Made by a program: the position numbers and the translations under genes
From: Bacilli bacterium
GTDB lineage: Bacteria > Bacillota_I > Bacilli_A > RFN20 > CAG-826
Direction of reading: 5' to 3'
NCBI GenBank assembly: GCA_017454295.1
Contig: JAFTDF010000044.1
Coordinates: forward strand, 1 to 36,116
DNA: 36,116 bases
Notes under the pieces: generated by a model
What the model was told of the DNA's origin: nothing
What the model saw: the letters and a program-made list of their open reading frames with translations, nothing else
Databases searched by the model: none
Shown here: positions 1-8,881 of the stretch, in pieces
How positions within the stretch are numbered: position 1 is the first letter of the stretch
Layout: each line of letters begins with the position of its first letter

Positions 1-166
1 ATACCCTGGCGGCGTTGGTGCCCCCGGAATTCTTCGAACCGTAATCGCGAAGGTCTTTATGGTAAAAAATCTTGCTGACGATGACGCCCGTGGGCAAAGA
101 CCCGAGCAAGTAAGAAAGAATCGCCACGGCGATGGCGACGGTTATATTTACATTGTAAATATTCAT
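1..166 (-). CDS. plsY: Glycerol-3-phosphate acyltransferase PlsY, N-terminal part (runs off the left edge)
   Basis: Reading the minus strand from the ATG at 166-164 gives 55 residues before the window ends. The first 30 form a membrane segment containing [10 protein letters not shown], followed by the [12 protein letters not shown] motif. Both are characteristic of PlsY, the integral membrane enzyme that transfers an acyl group from acyl-phosphate to glycerol-3-phosphate in phospholipid synthesis. A GAGG ribosome-binding site lies about 8 bases upstream of the ATG. The gene is divergent from parE, and plsY next to parE-parC is a common Firmicute arrangement, which supports the call. Only the start is visible, so the rest of the active site cannot be judged. 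Confidence 0.88.
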   Translation of the reverse strand, partial: MNIYNVNITVAIAVAILSYLLGSLPTGVIVSKIFYHKDLRDYGSKNSGGTNAARV

Positions 167-191
167 TTTTGTTGCCTCGTTTTCTAGCGAT

Positions 192-219
192 ATTATGACT
201 TTTTAGGCGTGATTTTCAA
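192..219 (-). promoter_or_regulatory. Promoter of plsY
   Basis: On the minus strand TTGAAA (219-214) is followed after 16 bases by CATAAT (197-192), a good sigma-A type promoter. Transcription would start near 185, about 20 bases before the plsY ATG. It lies back to back with the parE -10 box, so the two promoters share one short region. Confidence 0.65.
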
Positions 220-232
220 TTGTTTCGTAAGT

Positions 233-238
233 TATAAT
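233..238 (+). promoter_or_regulatory. -10 box of the parE-parC promoter
   Basis: A perfect TATAAT lies 34 bases before the parE ATG. No good -35 hexamer is seen at the right distance; the best placed, TGATTT at 210-215, is weak. The expected start near 245 gives a leader of about 28 bases without a clear Shine-Dalgarno sequence. Confidence 0.55.
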
Positions 239-272
239 ACGTGCCAGTTTAATAAACTGCATCGACATATAT

Positions 273-2222
273 ATGGACGACATCGAATTAAAAGCGAAAA
301 ACTATACCGCCGACGACATTGAGTTGCTCTCGGAAATGGAAGGCGTCAGGAAGCGTCCTGGCATGTATATCGGTTCCACCAACGGCACCGGTTTGCACCA
401 TCTGATCTGGGAAATCGTCGATAATGGCGTCGACGAAGCCAGCAACGGTTACGGCTCGAATATCCGCGTCATTTTGCATAAAGACGGCTCGGTTTCGGTC
501 GAAGACGAAGGCCGTGGTATCCCGGTCGATATTCACAAGAAAACCGGTATTCCCGCCGTCCAGCTCATTTTCACCACTCTTCATTCGGGTGGCAAATTCA
601 ACACCAAAGCCTATAACACCTCCGCCGGTCTCCATGGGGTCGGCGCCACCGTCACCAACGCTTTGTCCGAATGGATCGATATCACCATCTACCGTGATCA
701 AAAGATTTATCATCTTCGTTTCGAAGATGGCGGCCATCTCGTTACCCCTTTAGAGGTGCTTGGCCCCACCAGAAAACACGGTACCCTAATCCGCTTCAAG
801 CCCGATAAGCGAATCTTCTCCACCGTCGATTTCAAGTGGGATACCGTCTATTCCCATCTTCGCGAAGAAGCCTTCTTGCTCCGCGGCATCCGTTTCACTT
901 TGTCGGATGAGCGGACCAAAGAAAACGCTGAGCTCTATTTCGAAAACGGCCTCGCCCAATATGTGGAAGTCCTCACCGAAAACAAAGAACGGATCGGGGA
1001 AAACCTCCATTTCATCGACGATACGTCCAAGGTGAAAATGGAAATCTCCATGCAGTGGTGCCTCAAGGATTATGGCGAAAACATCTATTCCTACGCCAAC
1101 TCCGTTCGCACCCATGACGGCGGTACCCATGAAACCGGGTTGAAACTCGGCATCACCAAAGCCGTCAACGAATGGGCGATCACCAATAACGTCATCAAAG
1201 AATCGCAAAAGCTCGATGGCGTCGATATCCGCGAAGGTTTAACCGCGGTGGTGGCCGTCAAGATCCCCGAGGACATCCTCGAATACGAAGGCCAGACCAA
1301 AGGCAAACTCGGCACGCCCCAAGCGACCTCTTTGGTGTCGGATTTCGTTTACGACGCCTTGATCCATTATCTTGCCGAACACAAAGAATTCGCCATTGAC
1401 CTCATCAAGAAGTGCCAAGCTTCCAAATCGGCGCGTGATGCCGCAAGAAAAGCCAAAGAGCAAGCTCGCTCGGGCAAAACCAAGAAAACCGAGGCCATCA
1501 TTTCCGATAAATTGGCCTCCGCCCAAAGCAAAGACTATAAAAACAACGAACTCTTCATCGTCGAAGGCGACTCCGCCGGCGGCTCCGCCAAAACGGGACG
1601 CGATCGGCTCCATCAAGCCATCTTACCTCTTAGAGGTAAACCGATGAATACCGATAACGTCTCCTTGGAACGGATGCTCCAAAACCAAGAGTATTCCACC
1701 TTGGTTCAGACCATTGGGGCCGGCATTGGCCAGGATTTCGATATCGAAGATGCCAAATATGGCAAAATCATCATCATGACCGACGCCGATACCGACGGTG
1801 CCCACATCCAGATTTTGCTTTTGACGTTCTTCTACAATTACATGAAGCCGCTCATCACCCACGGCATGGTCTACATTGCCTGCCCACCCTTATACCGTGT
1901 CTATAAAAAGAGCGATCCCAGCCATAAATTCATTTATGCTTGGGACGATGCTTCTTTAGAAGAAGCAAAGAAGAAAATCGGGCCGGGCTACGGCATTAAC
2001 CGTTACAAAGGTTTGGGCGAAATGAACGCCGATCAACTCGCCGCCACGACCATGAACAAGGCCACCAGGCAGCTCATGCAAGTCAAGATCGATGATCCTT
2101 TGATCGTCGAAAAACGTATTTCCGACCTCATGGGATCGGATGTCTCCAAGCGCCGGGCTTGGATTGAGCAAAATATCGTCTTCAATGAGAAAGACGCCTT
2201 TGCCGAGGAGGTGAAAGCGTAA
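273..2222 (+). CDS. parE: DNA topoisomerase IV subunit B (ParE)
   Basis: ATPase subunit of topoisomerase IV, which with ParC unlinks daughter chromosomes after replication. The 649 residues match the usual length. The GHKL ATP-binding part shows RKRPGMYIGST, EIVDN (Asn51), DEGRGIPVD and GLHGVGA. The TOPRIM part shows VEGDSAGGSAK near residue 430 and MTDADTDGAH near residue 500, with the acidic residues that bind magnesium. ParE is preferred over GyrB because of the TIGAGIGQDF and QILLLTFFYNYMKPLI segments and the neighbouring plsY and parC. The ATG at 273 gives the conserved N-terminus directly; no strong ribosome-binding site precedes it. The stop overlaps the parC start by one base (TAATG). 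Confidence 0.95.
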   Translation: MDDIELKAKNYTADDIELLSEMEGVRKRPGMYIGSTNGTGLHHLIWEIVDNGVDEASNGYGSNIRVILHKDGSVSVEDEGRGIPVDIHKKTGIPAVQLIFTTLHSGGKFNTKAYNTSAGLHGVGATVTNALSEWIDITIYRDQKIYHLRFEDGGHLVTPLEVLGPTRKHGTLIRFKPDKRIFSTVDFKWDTVYSHLREEAFLLRGIRFTLSDERTKENAELYFENGLAQYVEVLTENKERIGENLHFIDDTSKVKMEISMQWCLKDYGENIYSYANSVRTHDGGTHETGLKLGITKAVNEWAITNNVIKESQKLDGVDIREGLTAVVAVKIPEDILEYEGQTKGKLGTPQATSLVSDFVYDALIHYLAEHKEFAIDLIKKCQASKSARDAARKAKEQARSGKTKKTEAIISDKLASAQSKDYKNNELFIVEGDSAGGSAKTGRDRLHQAILPLRGKPMNTDNVSLERMLQNQEYSTLVQTIGAGIGQDFDIEDAKYGKIIIMTDADTDGAHIQILLLTFFYNYMKPLITHGMVYIACPPLYRVYKKSDPSHKFIYAWDDASLEEAKKKIGPGYGINRYKGLGEMNADQLAATTMNKATRQLMQVKIDDPLIVEKRISDLMGSDVSKRRAWIEQNIVFNEKDAFAEEVKA

Positions 2223-4849
2223 TGGCTAAAAAGAAAGAAACCATCGAAATCATCGAAGAAAATATCCTCCCAACCACGTTAGACGACTTGATGGGGGACC
2301 GTTTTGATATCTACGCCAAAGACGTCATCCAAGATCGCGCCATTCCCGATGCCAGAGACGGCTTGAAACCCGTTCAGCGCCGCATCGTCTATGCGATGTA
2401 TAAAACCGGCAACACCATCGATAAGCCTACTAAAAAATGTGCCCATATCGTTGGTGAAGTCATGGGCAAATACCACCCCCATGGCGACTCTTCCATCTAC
2501 GAAGCCCTCGTTCGCATGTCCCAAGAGTGGAATATGCGATTGCCCCTCATCGATTTCCAAGGGAACAAAGGTTCGATGGATGGCGATGGCCCAGCGGCTT
2601 ATCGTTACACCGAAGCCCGTTTGGCCGCGCTCGCCCAAGAACTCGTCCGCGATATCGATAAAGATACCGTGGATATGGGGCTTACCTTCGACGATACCGA
2701 ATTCGAGCCCACCGTTTTACCGGCTCGCTTCCCCAATCTTCTCGTCAACGGCAGCAGTGGCATCGCCGTTGGCATGGCGACCGAAATCCCTCCTCATAAC
2801 CTCAAAGAGGTTATTTCCACGATTATCTATCGTATCCAACATCCGACTTGTCCCATCGAAGCTTTGATGCGCCTATTGCCGGGCCCGGATTTTCCCACCG
2901 GCGGCATCATGTTCAAAGGGCAGGGCCTGAACGATATTTACCTTACGGGTCGCGGCCGTGTCGAAATCGCCGCCAGAACCGAAATCGTCGAAGAAAAGGG
3001 CCTCTCCCAGATCCTCGTCACCGAGATCCCCTATGGCGTGAATAAATCCAAGCTGGTCCACGATATCGACCAGCTTCGGCACGATAAATCGTTGCCAGGC
3101 ATCGATGAGGTGCGCGATGAAACCGATAAAACCGGTGTCCGCATCGCCATTGACCTCAAACCCGGCTTCAAACCCGAGGCGATTTTGAATTATCTCTTCT
3201 CCAAAACCCAGCTTCGCACGTCCTTCAGCGCGAATATGCTGGCGATTGTCGATGGTCGTCCTCAGATTTTAAACCTTGCGGCTTATTGCGATGCCTATAT
3301 CGCCCATCAATGCGATGTCATCACCCGTCGCAGCCGTTATGAATTAGCCAAATCCCAAGCCCGCTTATCTATCGTCGAAGGGCTTATCAAAGCCGCCTCG
3401 ATCATCGACGAAGTGGTGGCCATTATTCGCAAATCGCAAGACAAAGCCGACTCGAAGAAGAACCTCGAAGCCCGTTTCGGATTCACCCCCGATCAAAGCG
3501 AAGCCATCGTCATGATGCCGCTTTATAAGTTGTCTCATTTCGACGTCAATATCGTCATCGAAGAACGGGCGTCTCTTAAAGAGACGATTGCCCGTCTTCA
3601 AGCCATCCTCTCTTCCAAACAAGTCTTGGATGACCTCTTGGTTTCGGACCTCCGCACCATTGCAAAAAACTATGGCGACGCCCGAAAAACCGAGATTCAG
3701 GAAGAAGAAAACGGACGAAAGACCGTCGATGCCCGCGATTTGATTGCCCGCGAAGACGTGATGCTTTCCGTGACCCGCGATGGCTACGTCAAGCGTTCCT
3801 CCTTGGCCTCTTGGAAAGGCTCGGGCGGACAAAACGGCACCTTGCCCGGACTCAAAGAGGGCGACACCCTCGTTTGGGTGGGCCAAGCCAATACCAAAGA
3901 TTATCTTTTGATGTTCACATCAAAGGGCAATTATCTCTATGTTCCGATCCACGTGCTCAAAGCCAATAAGTGGCTCGAGGAAGGCATTCATGTCAACTAC
4001 GCGATTTCCTTACCGCCGGATGAAAAGATCGTGACCGCCTTTGTCTTAGGGTGTTTCCCCGATTCGATGGCATTTGCCCTTCTTACCCGCAATGGCCAGA
4101 TTAAACGGACCCGCCTTTCCGCCTATCCGGTGACGCGTTTCAACCGTCCGGTGAGGGCGATGAAGGTGTTTGGCGACGACGAAGTCGTCTCTGTAGCTTT
4201 AACCAACGGAACCTGCGACTTGGTCGTCTTCTCCTCCAACGGCTTATGCGCCCGTTACCCCGAATCCCTTGTGCCGATTAGTGGCAATGGGGCCGGTGGG
4301 GTCAAAGCCGGGAAGTTCCAGGGTGCGCCTTGTGCCGCTTTGCTGGCGTTTAAACCGGAAGAATCGAATAAGTTTGTGATTATCACCGACTTGTTCCATA
4401 CCCGCGTCGTTTCCTTAAATAACGTGCCCGTGGGCGAACGCCTTAGCAAGGCCACCGTTCTCTTCAAATCCTTCAAGCAGGAACCGCATAAGCTCGTCTT
4501 TGTCGATAAAGTAGGGGAGAAAGAAGCGCCATACACCTACCTCGGGGTACTCACCGATGGCAGCAACCGCGAAGTGACCTTCGAAGACTTCTATCTGACC
4601 CCAATGGACCGCTATGCCAAGAAACCTGAGCGTCTTCCCAAAGCCGCCATCCTTGCGAACGTCATGACCTCGGGTGAACCGTTACTGCCTAAGGGTAGCG
4701 AAGGCAAGATCGAAGAAGACGCCGTCCCAGAGGTGGTGGAATCCAGCGAAGGACAAACTTCGGAATTCACCTCCAGCAGCGAGCCCGAAGCCGTCATCGA
4801 AGAACGGTTTGAGCAGATTTCAATCTTCGACGACGATGATATTGATTAA
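2222..4849 (+). CDS. parC: DNA topoisomerase IV subunit A (ParC)
   Basis: DNA-cleaving subunit of topoisomerase IV, working as a ParC2ParE2 tetramer. It has 875 residues. The winged-helix region carries the catalytic tyrosine Tyr129 in [10 protein letters not shown]. The quinolone-determining stretch [14 protein letters not shown] keeps Ser90 and Glu94, the residues usually changed in resistant strains, so it looks wild type. The C-terminal half has the repeated beta-pinwheel blades, without a gyrase-type GyrA box (QRRGGKG), which agrees with ParC. The last roughly 60 residues form a strongly acidic Glu/Ser-rich tail of unknown role. A ribosome-binding site (GAGGTG) lies within the end of parE and the one-base overlap implies translational coupling. 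Confidence 0.94.
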   Translation: MAKKKETIEIIEENILPTTLDDLMGDRFDIYAKDVIQDRAIPDARDGLKPVQRRIVYAMYKTGNTIDKPTKKCAHIVGEVMGKYHPHGDSSIYEALVRMSQEWNMRLPLIDFQGNKGSMDGDGPAAYRYTEARLAALAQELVRDIDKDTVDMGLTFDDTEFEPTVLPARFPNLLVNGSSGIAVGMATEIPPHNLKEVISTIIYRIQHPTCPIEALMRLLPGPDFPTGGIMFKGQGLNDIYLTGRGRVEIAARTEIVEEKGLSQILVTEIPYGVNKSKLVHDIDQLRHDKSLPGIDEVRDETDKTGVRIAIDLKPGFKPEAILNYLFSKTQLRTSFSANMLAIVDGRPQILNLAAYCDAYIAHQCDVITRRSRYELAKSQARLSIVEGLIKAASIIDEVVAIIRKSQDKADSKKNLEARFGFTPDQSEAIVMMPLYKLSHFDVNIVIEERASLKETIARLQAILSSKQVLDDLLVSDLRTIAKNYGDARKTEIQEEENGRKTVDARDLIAREDVMLSVTRDGYVKRSSLASWKGSGGQNGTLPGLKEGDTLVWVGQANTKDYLLMFTSKGNYLYVPIHVLKANKWLEEGIHVNYAISLPPDEKIVTAFVLGCFPDSMAFALLTRNGQIKRTRLSAYPVTRFNRPVRAMKVFGDDEVVSVALTNGTCDLVVFSSNGLCARYPESLVPISGNGAGGVKAGKFQGAPCAALLAFKPEESNKFVIITDLFHTRVVSLNNVPVGERLSKATVLFKSFKQEPHKLVFVDKVGEKEAPYTYLGVLTDGSNREVTFEDFYLTPMDRYAKKPERLPKAAILANVMTSGEPLLPKGSEGKIEEDAVPEVVESSEGQTSEFTSSSEPEAVIEERFEQISIFDDDDID

Positions 4850-4910
4850 TTACTTTGTAATTACTTTCCGAAATTAGTAATTTATAAGTAAAATAATAGT
4901 TGTTTAATTA

Positions 4911-4938
4911 GGCCCTGTTTGTCGCAGGGTCTTTTTTC
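4911..4938 (+). terminator. Rho-independent terminator after parC
   Basis: A 6-bp stem (GCCCTG 4912-4917 with CAGGGT 4925-4930, one G-U pair) and a 7-base loop are followed by a run of Ts at 4932-4937. It ends the parE-parC transcript about 60 bases after the stop. Confidence 0.85.
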
Positions 4939-4995
4939 TCGAATTCCGTCGGAAAAAGCCGATTTGCGAGATGCGTGAATTCTTTCGACTCACTC

Positions 4996-5024
4996 TTCCC
5001 TCGCAAAGCCTTAGGCTTTATCAT
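4996..5024 (+). promoter_or_regulatory. Possible yqeG promoter, close to the start codon
   Basis: TATCAT at 5019-5024 is 7 bases before the yqeG ATG, with a weak TTCCCT 17 bases further upstream. If used, the transcript would begin at or next to the ATG, which would explain the missing ribosome-binding site. Confidence 0.35.
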
Positions 5025-5031
5025 ATTAATC

Positions 5032-5559
5032 ATGAGAAAACGGAATATCCCCTTCGCCTATGCCACTTCTTTAAGGGAAGTGACACCGGATTTTTTCCAT
5101 AAGCTCGGCATCAAAACGCTTTTGCTGGATCTCGATAACACTTTAGATCCCTACACCGTCTCCGTTCCCACGCCGGAAACTCGGGAGATGGTGGAGCGCC
5201 TCCAAGCCGCCGGCATCGGATTAATCGTGACCTCCAATAACTCCGGGAAGCGCGTGTTCCGTTATTGCGCCGAACTTGGCATCGAATGCGCTTGTTTCAT
5301 GGCCAAGCCGTTTAGCTTCAAGATCAAACGCCTTTTAAAAGAGAGAAAGCTCGACCCCGCGACCGTCATGCTCATCGGTGATCAAATCATGACCGATGTG
5401 AAAGCGGGCAATGGCGCGGGCATCCGCACCATGCTCACGGAGCCCTTGGATACGAGCCATGAACCCGTTTCCACCCATATCAATCGCCTCTTTGACCGCC
5501 CGAAGCGGAAAAAGATGGCCAAACTTGGATTGCTAAAAGATTGGAGGACCTTCTTATGA
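5032..5559 (+). CDS. yqeG: YqeG-family HAD phosphatase
   Basis: A HAD-superfamily phosphatase of the YqeG type; the physiological substrate of this family is not settled. Visible motifs are LLLDLDNTL (motif I, nucleophile Asp), IVTSNNS (motif II), a Lys in AKPFSFK, and MLIGDQIMTDVKAGN (motif III), so the active site is complete. The ATG at 5032 is chosen (175 residues) because family members start shortly before the conserved TPDFF segment. The frame is open back to a GTG at 4975, but that adds about 19 unrelated residues. No Shine-Dalgarno sequence precedes 5032. It is the first gene of the yqeG-yqeH-yhbY-nadD/yqeK-rsfS cluster and overlaps yqeH by 4 bases (ATGA). Confidence 0.88.
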   Translation: MRKRNIPFAYATSLREVTPDFFHKLGIKTLLLDLDNTLDPYTVSVPTPETREMVERLQAAGIGLIVTSNNSGKRVFRYCAELGIECACFMAKPFSFKIKRLLKERKLDPATVMLIGDQIMTDVKAGNGAGIRTMLTEPLDTSHEPVSTHINRLFDRPKRKKMAKLGLLKDWRTFL

Positions 5560-6713
5560 GCCAGTTCAATTTCATCCGTCGTTGCCATTCCTGTGGTGCC
5601 ATTTTGCAAGGCGAGGATGCCGAAAAGCCCGGTTATATCGATCCGGAAGTCTTGGGCAACCTCTCCGCCAAGGTGCTCTTCTGCAACCATTGCTTCGCCG
5701 AATCCAAATACAACATTGCCCCGCGTTCTCCCTCCGCGGACGAAGACATCGCCTTGATGCTTCATGACGCCGAGGCCAGCGATGCTTTGATCGTCTATGT
5801 GGTGGACCTCTTCTCTTTTGAGAACTCCTTCATCCCCGAACTCACCGATATCATATCTGGCTTGCCCTTGTTGGTATTGGCCAATAAACGCGACCTCTTG
5901 CCTTCGACGGCTTCCGATGACGAATTGTGCGAATATGTCGCCCATCGTTGCCGCGTGGCTTCCTTAGCCTGTAAGGCTGAGGATGTGATGCTGGTCTCCC
6001 TCGCCTCGGACTCCGATGTCTCCGGCATTTGGGAAAAGATCCATCAAAAGCGCCAAGGCCATGACGTTTACGTCATCGGGGCTTCGTTAGCCGGGAAGAC
6101 GCAACTCGTCTCCTCCTTACTTCATAATTATTCCAACCCCACCGAGGAAGCGGTGGCTTCCGTCGTCTATCCTGGGACTTCTTCCCAGGTGATGCAGATC
6201 CCCTTGGATTCCTCCGCTTATCTCTATGAGATTCCCGGGACCTCACTTGATAATAACGTCATTTCTAAGCTCAACGCCCACGGTCGGGCTCAAATCATCC
6301 CTACCAAAGCGGTGGAAGCCACGGAAATGCATTTGTTTCCCGAACAAGGTTTCTTCCTAGGCGCTCTCGCTCGCGTTGAACTCTTGGAAGGACCCAAGAC
6401 CGAAGTGAACATCTACGTTTCCAGCAAAGTTGACGTCGTCAAAACCTATGGCGGCGATAACGAAGTGAAATTCTTCCGCCGCATCGATCGGGGCAATCTC
6501 GTTCCCGTGGCGGAAAAAGGAACCGCCCCTTCGGATTTCGATGCCTTTGATATCGTCGTTTCCGAAGAAGGATCCCGCGATATCGGTATCGCCGGACTCG
6601 GTTGGTTCAGTTTTACCGGCGCCAAACAGAAATGGCGCATCTACGTGTTGAAAGGCGTCGGCTTATACGCAAGCCGCGCAAAGGTGAAGATCCATGCTCA
6701 CAAAGCAAAATAA
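5556..6713 (+). CDS. yqeH: Ribosome biogenesis GTPase YqeH (circularly permuted)
   Basis: Circularly permuted GTPase needed in Bacillus for 30S subunit assembly. The 385 residues begin with a zinc finger (Cys10, Cys13, Cys43, Cys46). The G motifs come in permuted order: NKRD (110-113, G4), then the P-loop GASLAGKT (175-182, G1), a PGTSS segment (G2 region) and EIPG (225-228) where DTPG (G3) is expected. The P-loop and G3 are therefore less canonical than usual, although the GxxxxGKT core is present. GGAGG at 5543-5547, 8 bases before the ATG at 5556, decides the start over a TTG at 5541. It overlaps yqeG by 4 bases and yhbY by 20. Confidence 0.9.
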   Translation: MSQFNFIRRCHSCGAILQGEDAEKPGYIDPEVLGNLSAKVLFCNHCFAESKYNIAPRSPSADEDIALMLHDAEASDALIVYVVDLFSFENSFIPELTDIISGLPLLVLANKRDLLPSTASDDELCEYVAHRCRVASLACKAEDVMLVSLASDSDVSGIWEKIHQKRQGHDVYVIGASLAGKTQLVSSLLHNYSNPTEEAVASVVYPGTSSQVMQIPLDSSAYLYEIPGTSLDNNVISKLNAHGRAQIIPTKAVEATEMHLFPEQGFFLGALARVELLEGPKTEVNIYVSSKVDVVKTYGGDNEVKFFRRIDRGNLVPVAEKGTAPSDFDAFDIVVSEEGSRDIGIAGLGWFSFTGAKQKWRIYVLKGVGLYASRAKVKIHAHKAK

Positions 6714-6978
6714 GGCCCTCTTACGCAAAGCGGGGCATACCATCGAACATCCTTATCTTCTCGGCAAAGGCGAAGTCGATGCCAACTTTTTGGCGCAACT
6801 TGACGCTGCCTTGAAGGCCAAAGAGCTTATCAAAGTCAAACTGCTTAGCAATTGCGCCGCCTCGATTCAAGATGTGGCCAATATCATCTGCCGGAACCTC
6901 CACGCCGAAATCGTGGATATCATCGGTCATACCGCGTTAGTGTATCGCGAATCGGAAAAGAGGATCTATTTGAAATGA
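6694..6978 (+). CDS. yhbY: YhbY-family CRM-domain RNA-binding protein
   Basis: A 94-residue single CRM-domain protein associated with pre-50S ribosomal particles. It has the family pattern: LTKQNKALLRKAGH at the start, the GKG turn in LLGKGEV, and the helix ALKAKELIKVKLL. An AGGTGA ribosome-binding site precedes the ATG inside the 3' end of yqeH. Its position between yqeH and nadD is the standard Bacilli order, except that aroE, often found between yqeH and yhbY, is missing. The stop overlaps the next start by 4 bases (ATGA). Confidence 0.9.
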   Translation: MLTKQNKALLRKAGHTIEHPYLLGKGEVDANFLAQLDAALKAKELIKVKLLSNCAASIQDVANIICRNLHAEIVDIIGHTALVYRESEKRIYLK

Positions 6979-8063
6979 GTGGTGCGACGGTGCTATTACG
7001 TGCCGCCTTCGATCCCATCGGGAAAGGGCATTTGCAATTCGCCCGGGCCGCGAGCTTGCGGTTAGGCGCGGATGTGGTTTTTTCGCCCATTTACGAAGGG
7101 AAGGAACCCATGAATGTCCGGGCCGAGATGCTAGGCCTCATGATCAAAAAAGAGAACACATATGGGTTTTCCTTGGATTATTTCGAAGCCAAGAGCCGGG
7201 GAACCTCCGGCGTTTTGGATACCTTGCGCCATATCGCGCTGATTCGGCGCGGGCAAAAGATTTATTTGCCCCTCTCGGGCGAGGATTTCGCCGCCTTAGG
7301 GAAAGAAACCTTACGGCAAATCACGGCCTTAGCCACCATCCTTTATGTGCCGGGAAAGAATGATCAAGTCGACGATGCCTTGCTTGCTGAAAGCAAAGCG
7401 GTGCGTTTCCCCTATGGACGGATCGGCTCCGCCTATGAAGACGATCTCCGGAACCTTCGGCTGATGGAACTGCCTTCCTATATCCGTGAGACCATCGAAA
7501 ACAAAGGACTCTATTTCATTTCCGTTTTGGGCAAGCATATGTCGACCAAACGCTTGCTCCATTCCATCTCCGTGGCCAACCTCGCCTATTACATCGCCCT
7601 TGGCTCCAAAGTCGAAATGGCGGAAAAAGCCTATGTCGCTGGGCTCATCCACGATATTGCCAAGCATCTTGCCCCCGATCAGGCCAAACTCCAATTGGAG
7701 AAACATATGCCGGAGGCGCTCGCCTTCCCGGCTTGGACCTATCACCAATTCCTCGCCCCGTTTATCGCTGAGGAAGTCTTTGGAATCAACGATGCCGATA
7801 TCACGACCGCGATCGTCTACCACGCGACCGGCAAGGCCCATATGACGCCGTTAGCGAAGATCATCTATAGCGCCGATAAGATTGAGCCGACGAGGGGTTT
7901 TGACTCCTCTTCCCTGATCTCGGCTTGTCTAAAGGATTATTACGTCGGATTCTTGGAGGTACTCGCCGCCAATCGGGAATATCTCTTATCCAATGGTTAT
8001 CAAATCGATAACCCCCTCACCAAAAACTGTTTTGAAATCTATCTCGGAGGAAGTCACGCATGA
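6975..8063 (+). CDS. Fusion of a degenerate NadD-like domain and a YqeK HD-domain hydrolase
   Basis: One 362-residue protein combining two genes that are separate in Bacillus. Residues 1-180 align with nicotinate-nucleotide adenylyltransferase NadD, but key motifs are altered. The nucleotide-binding GGxFDPxHxGH motif reads RAAFDPIGKGH (9-19), losing the first glycines and the first His, and neither the PHK motif nor the C-terminal ISSTxIR motif can be recognised. Residues about 190-350 are a YqeK-type HD hydrolase, a family that splits diadenosine tetraphosphate symmetrically. Its metal ligands look intact: His196, His226-Asp227, His283 and Asp301. The ATG at 6975 overlaps the yhbY stop (ATGA); longer upstream reading lies inside yhbY. 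I infer an active YqeK half and a doubtful NadD half. Confidence 0.85.
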   Translation: MSGATVLLRAAFDPIGKGHLQFARAASLRLGADVVFSPIYEGKEPMNVRAEMLGLMIKKENTYGFSLDYFEAKSRGTSGVLDTLRHIALIRRGQKIYLPLSGEDFAALGKETLRQITALATILYVPGKNDQVDDALLAESKAVRFPYGRIGSAYEDDLRNLRLMELPSYIRETIENKGLYFISVLGKHMSTKRLLHSISVANLAYYIALGSKVEMAEKAYVAGLIHDIAKHLAPDQAKLQLEKHMPEALAFPAWTYHQFLAPFIAEEVFGINDADITTAIVYHATGKAHMTPLAKIIYSADKIEPTRGFDSSSLISACLKDYYVGFLEVLAANREYLLSNGYQIDNPLTKNCFEIYLGGSHA

Positions 8064-8404
8064 GCGTTGCCCAACAAGTCCAAACCATCGTCCAAGTCCT
8101 CGATGACCATAAAGCGGAGAACATCACTTCGGTGGATGTCTCCGAATTCAATCCGTTCGCCTCTTCGGTGGTGATTGCGACCTGTCCCAACCCCCGTTCC
8201 CTGGGCGCGATGAAGGAAGTCCTCGACGAGGAGCTTGCAAAAGCCGGCATTGAAGTCTTGGTAACCGATGGCGAGCCGGATTCCGGCTGGATGATCGTCG
8301 CCACGGATGAAGTCATCATCCATATGTTACTGGCCGCCAACCGCAGAGAGCTCGATCTAGAAGGGCTCTTGGATAAAATCAGCCATAAAATCGGCAAAGC
8401 CTAA
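8060..8404 (+). CDS. rsfS: Ribosomal silencing factor RsfS
   Basis: A 114-residue RsfS/Iojap protein that binds ribosomal protein L14 and blocks subunit joining in starvation. It shows the family pattern: ENITSVDVSEFNPFASSVVIAT, then DSGWMIVATDEVIIHMLL, and a final RRELDLEGLL helix. The usual Asp-Tyr-Gly after the conserved Trp is changed to Ala-Thr-Asp here. GGAGG sits 9 bases before the ATG, which overlaps the preceding stop by 4 bases. It is the last gene of the cluster and is followed by a strong terminator. Confidence 0.92.
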   Translation: MSVAQQVQTIVQVLDDHKAENITSVDVSEFNPFASSVVIATCPNPRSLGAMKEVLDEELAKAGIEVLVTDGEPDSGWMIVATDEVIIHMLLAANRRELDLEGLLDKISHKIGKA

Positions 8405-8420
8405 GATACAAAGAACGGTT

Positions 8421-8456
8421 GCCCGTCGCTGGGTAAGTCAGCAACGGGCTTTTTTT
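8421..8456 (+). terminator. Strong rho-independent terminator after rsfS
   Basis: The stem GCCCGT (8421-8426) / ACGGGC (8444-8449) continues as GCTG (8428-8431) / CAGC (8439-8442) across one mismatch, with a 7-base loop and seven Ts (8450-8456). It closes the yqeG-rsfS operon just before the dif region. Confidence 0.92.
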
Positions 8457-8768
8457 GTATGCTTCTTGAGGCAAGAAATGGGGACAAAAGGCATTTCGAT
8501 AAGCGCATCAAAAGCGGTGGATTCCAGAAGACAAATAGTGGAATTTGATACAAAAAGCCGAACGAAAACATGAAATATAAATGGACTCAGTTTCCAAATG
8601 ATCCCGTAATTATTATCAGGGCGATCGCCGTTTATAGGTAGATAAAGCAACGAAAGAGTCGCTTTGCAAAATGAAGCACCTAAACGGAAATTAAAGAAAA
8701 GTAGGGCGCTATAGAAAAACTGATTTTCGCTTTTTCCACATCGTTAATAAAAACGAGAAAAACTAATT

Positions 8769-8796
8769 ACTTCGTATAATGTCCATTATGTAAACT
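8769..8796 (+). other. dif: dif-like site for XerC/XerD chromosome dimer resolution
   Basis: 28 bases with the layout of a dif site: arm ACTTCGTATAA (8769-8779), 6-base centre TGTCCA (8780-8785), arm TTATGTAAACT (8786-8796). Compared from memory with Bacillus subtilis dif, 23 of 28 positions agree; the XerD-side arm is identical, and the differences are two in the other arm and three in the centre. Dif sites carry the strand exchange that resolves chromosome dimers at the terminus. Its place in an intergenic AT-rich region, with genes converging on it from both sides, agrees with a terminus. A xerD gene lies 4 kb to the right. Confidence 0.87.
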
Positions 8797-8881
8797 AATA
8801 CGGATAAAAACAGCGATAAATACTGAAAAATATTCGGCCAATCTATTTTGATAATCGTTTATTTTTGAAATCTCAAAGCGG

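Noticed and set aside
288..737. Long open frames antisense to parE and similar frames opposite most genes
   Set aside because: They mirror the real genes, lack ribosome-binding sites, and arise from the C-rich codon use of the sense strands.
273..2222. Assignment as gyrase GyrB
   Set aside because: The TIGAGIGQDF segment, the plsY neighbour and the ParC-like partner without a GyrA box favour topoisomerase IV.
4975..5031. Upstream GTG start for yqeG
   Set aside because: The added 19 residues match nothing in the family and no ribosome-binding site precedes the GTG.
6852..6974. N-terminal extension of the NadD/YqeK protein
   Set aside because: It is a shifted reading of yhbY; the ATGA overlap and the NadD-like start fix the ATG at 6975.
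8438..8650. Leftward 70-codon open frame in the AT-rich gap
   Set aside because: It runs into the rsfS terminator hairpin and has no ribosome-binding site or family pattern.
8769..8796. Resemblance of the left arm to loxP
   Set aside because: ACTTCGTATAATGT matches part of loxP, but the right arm does not match loxP and matches Bacillus dif exactly, so dif explains the whole site better.
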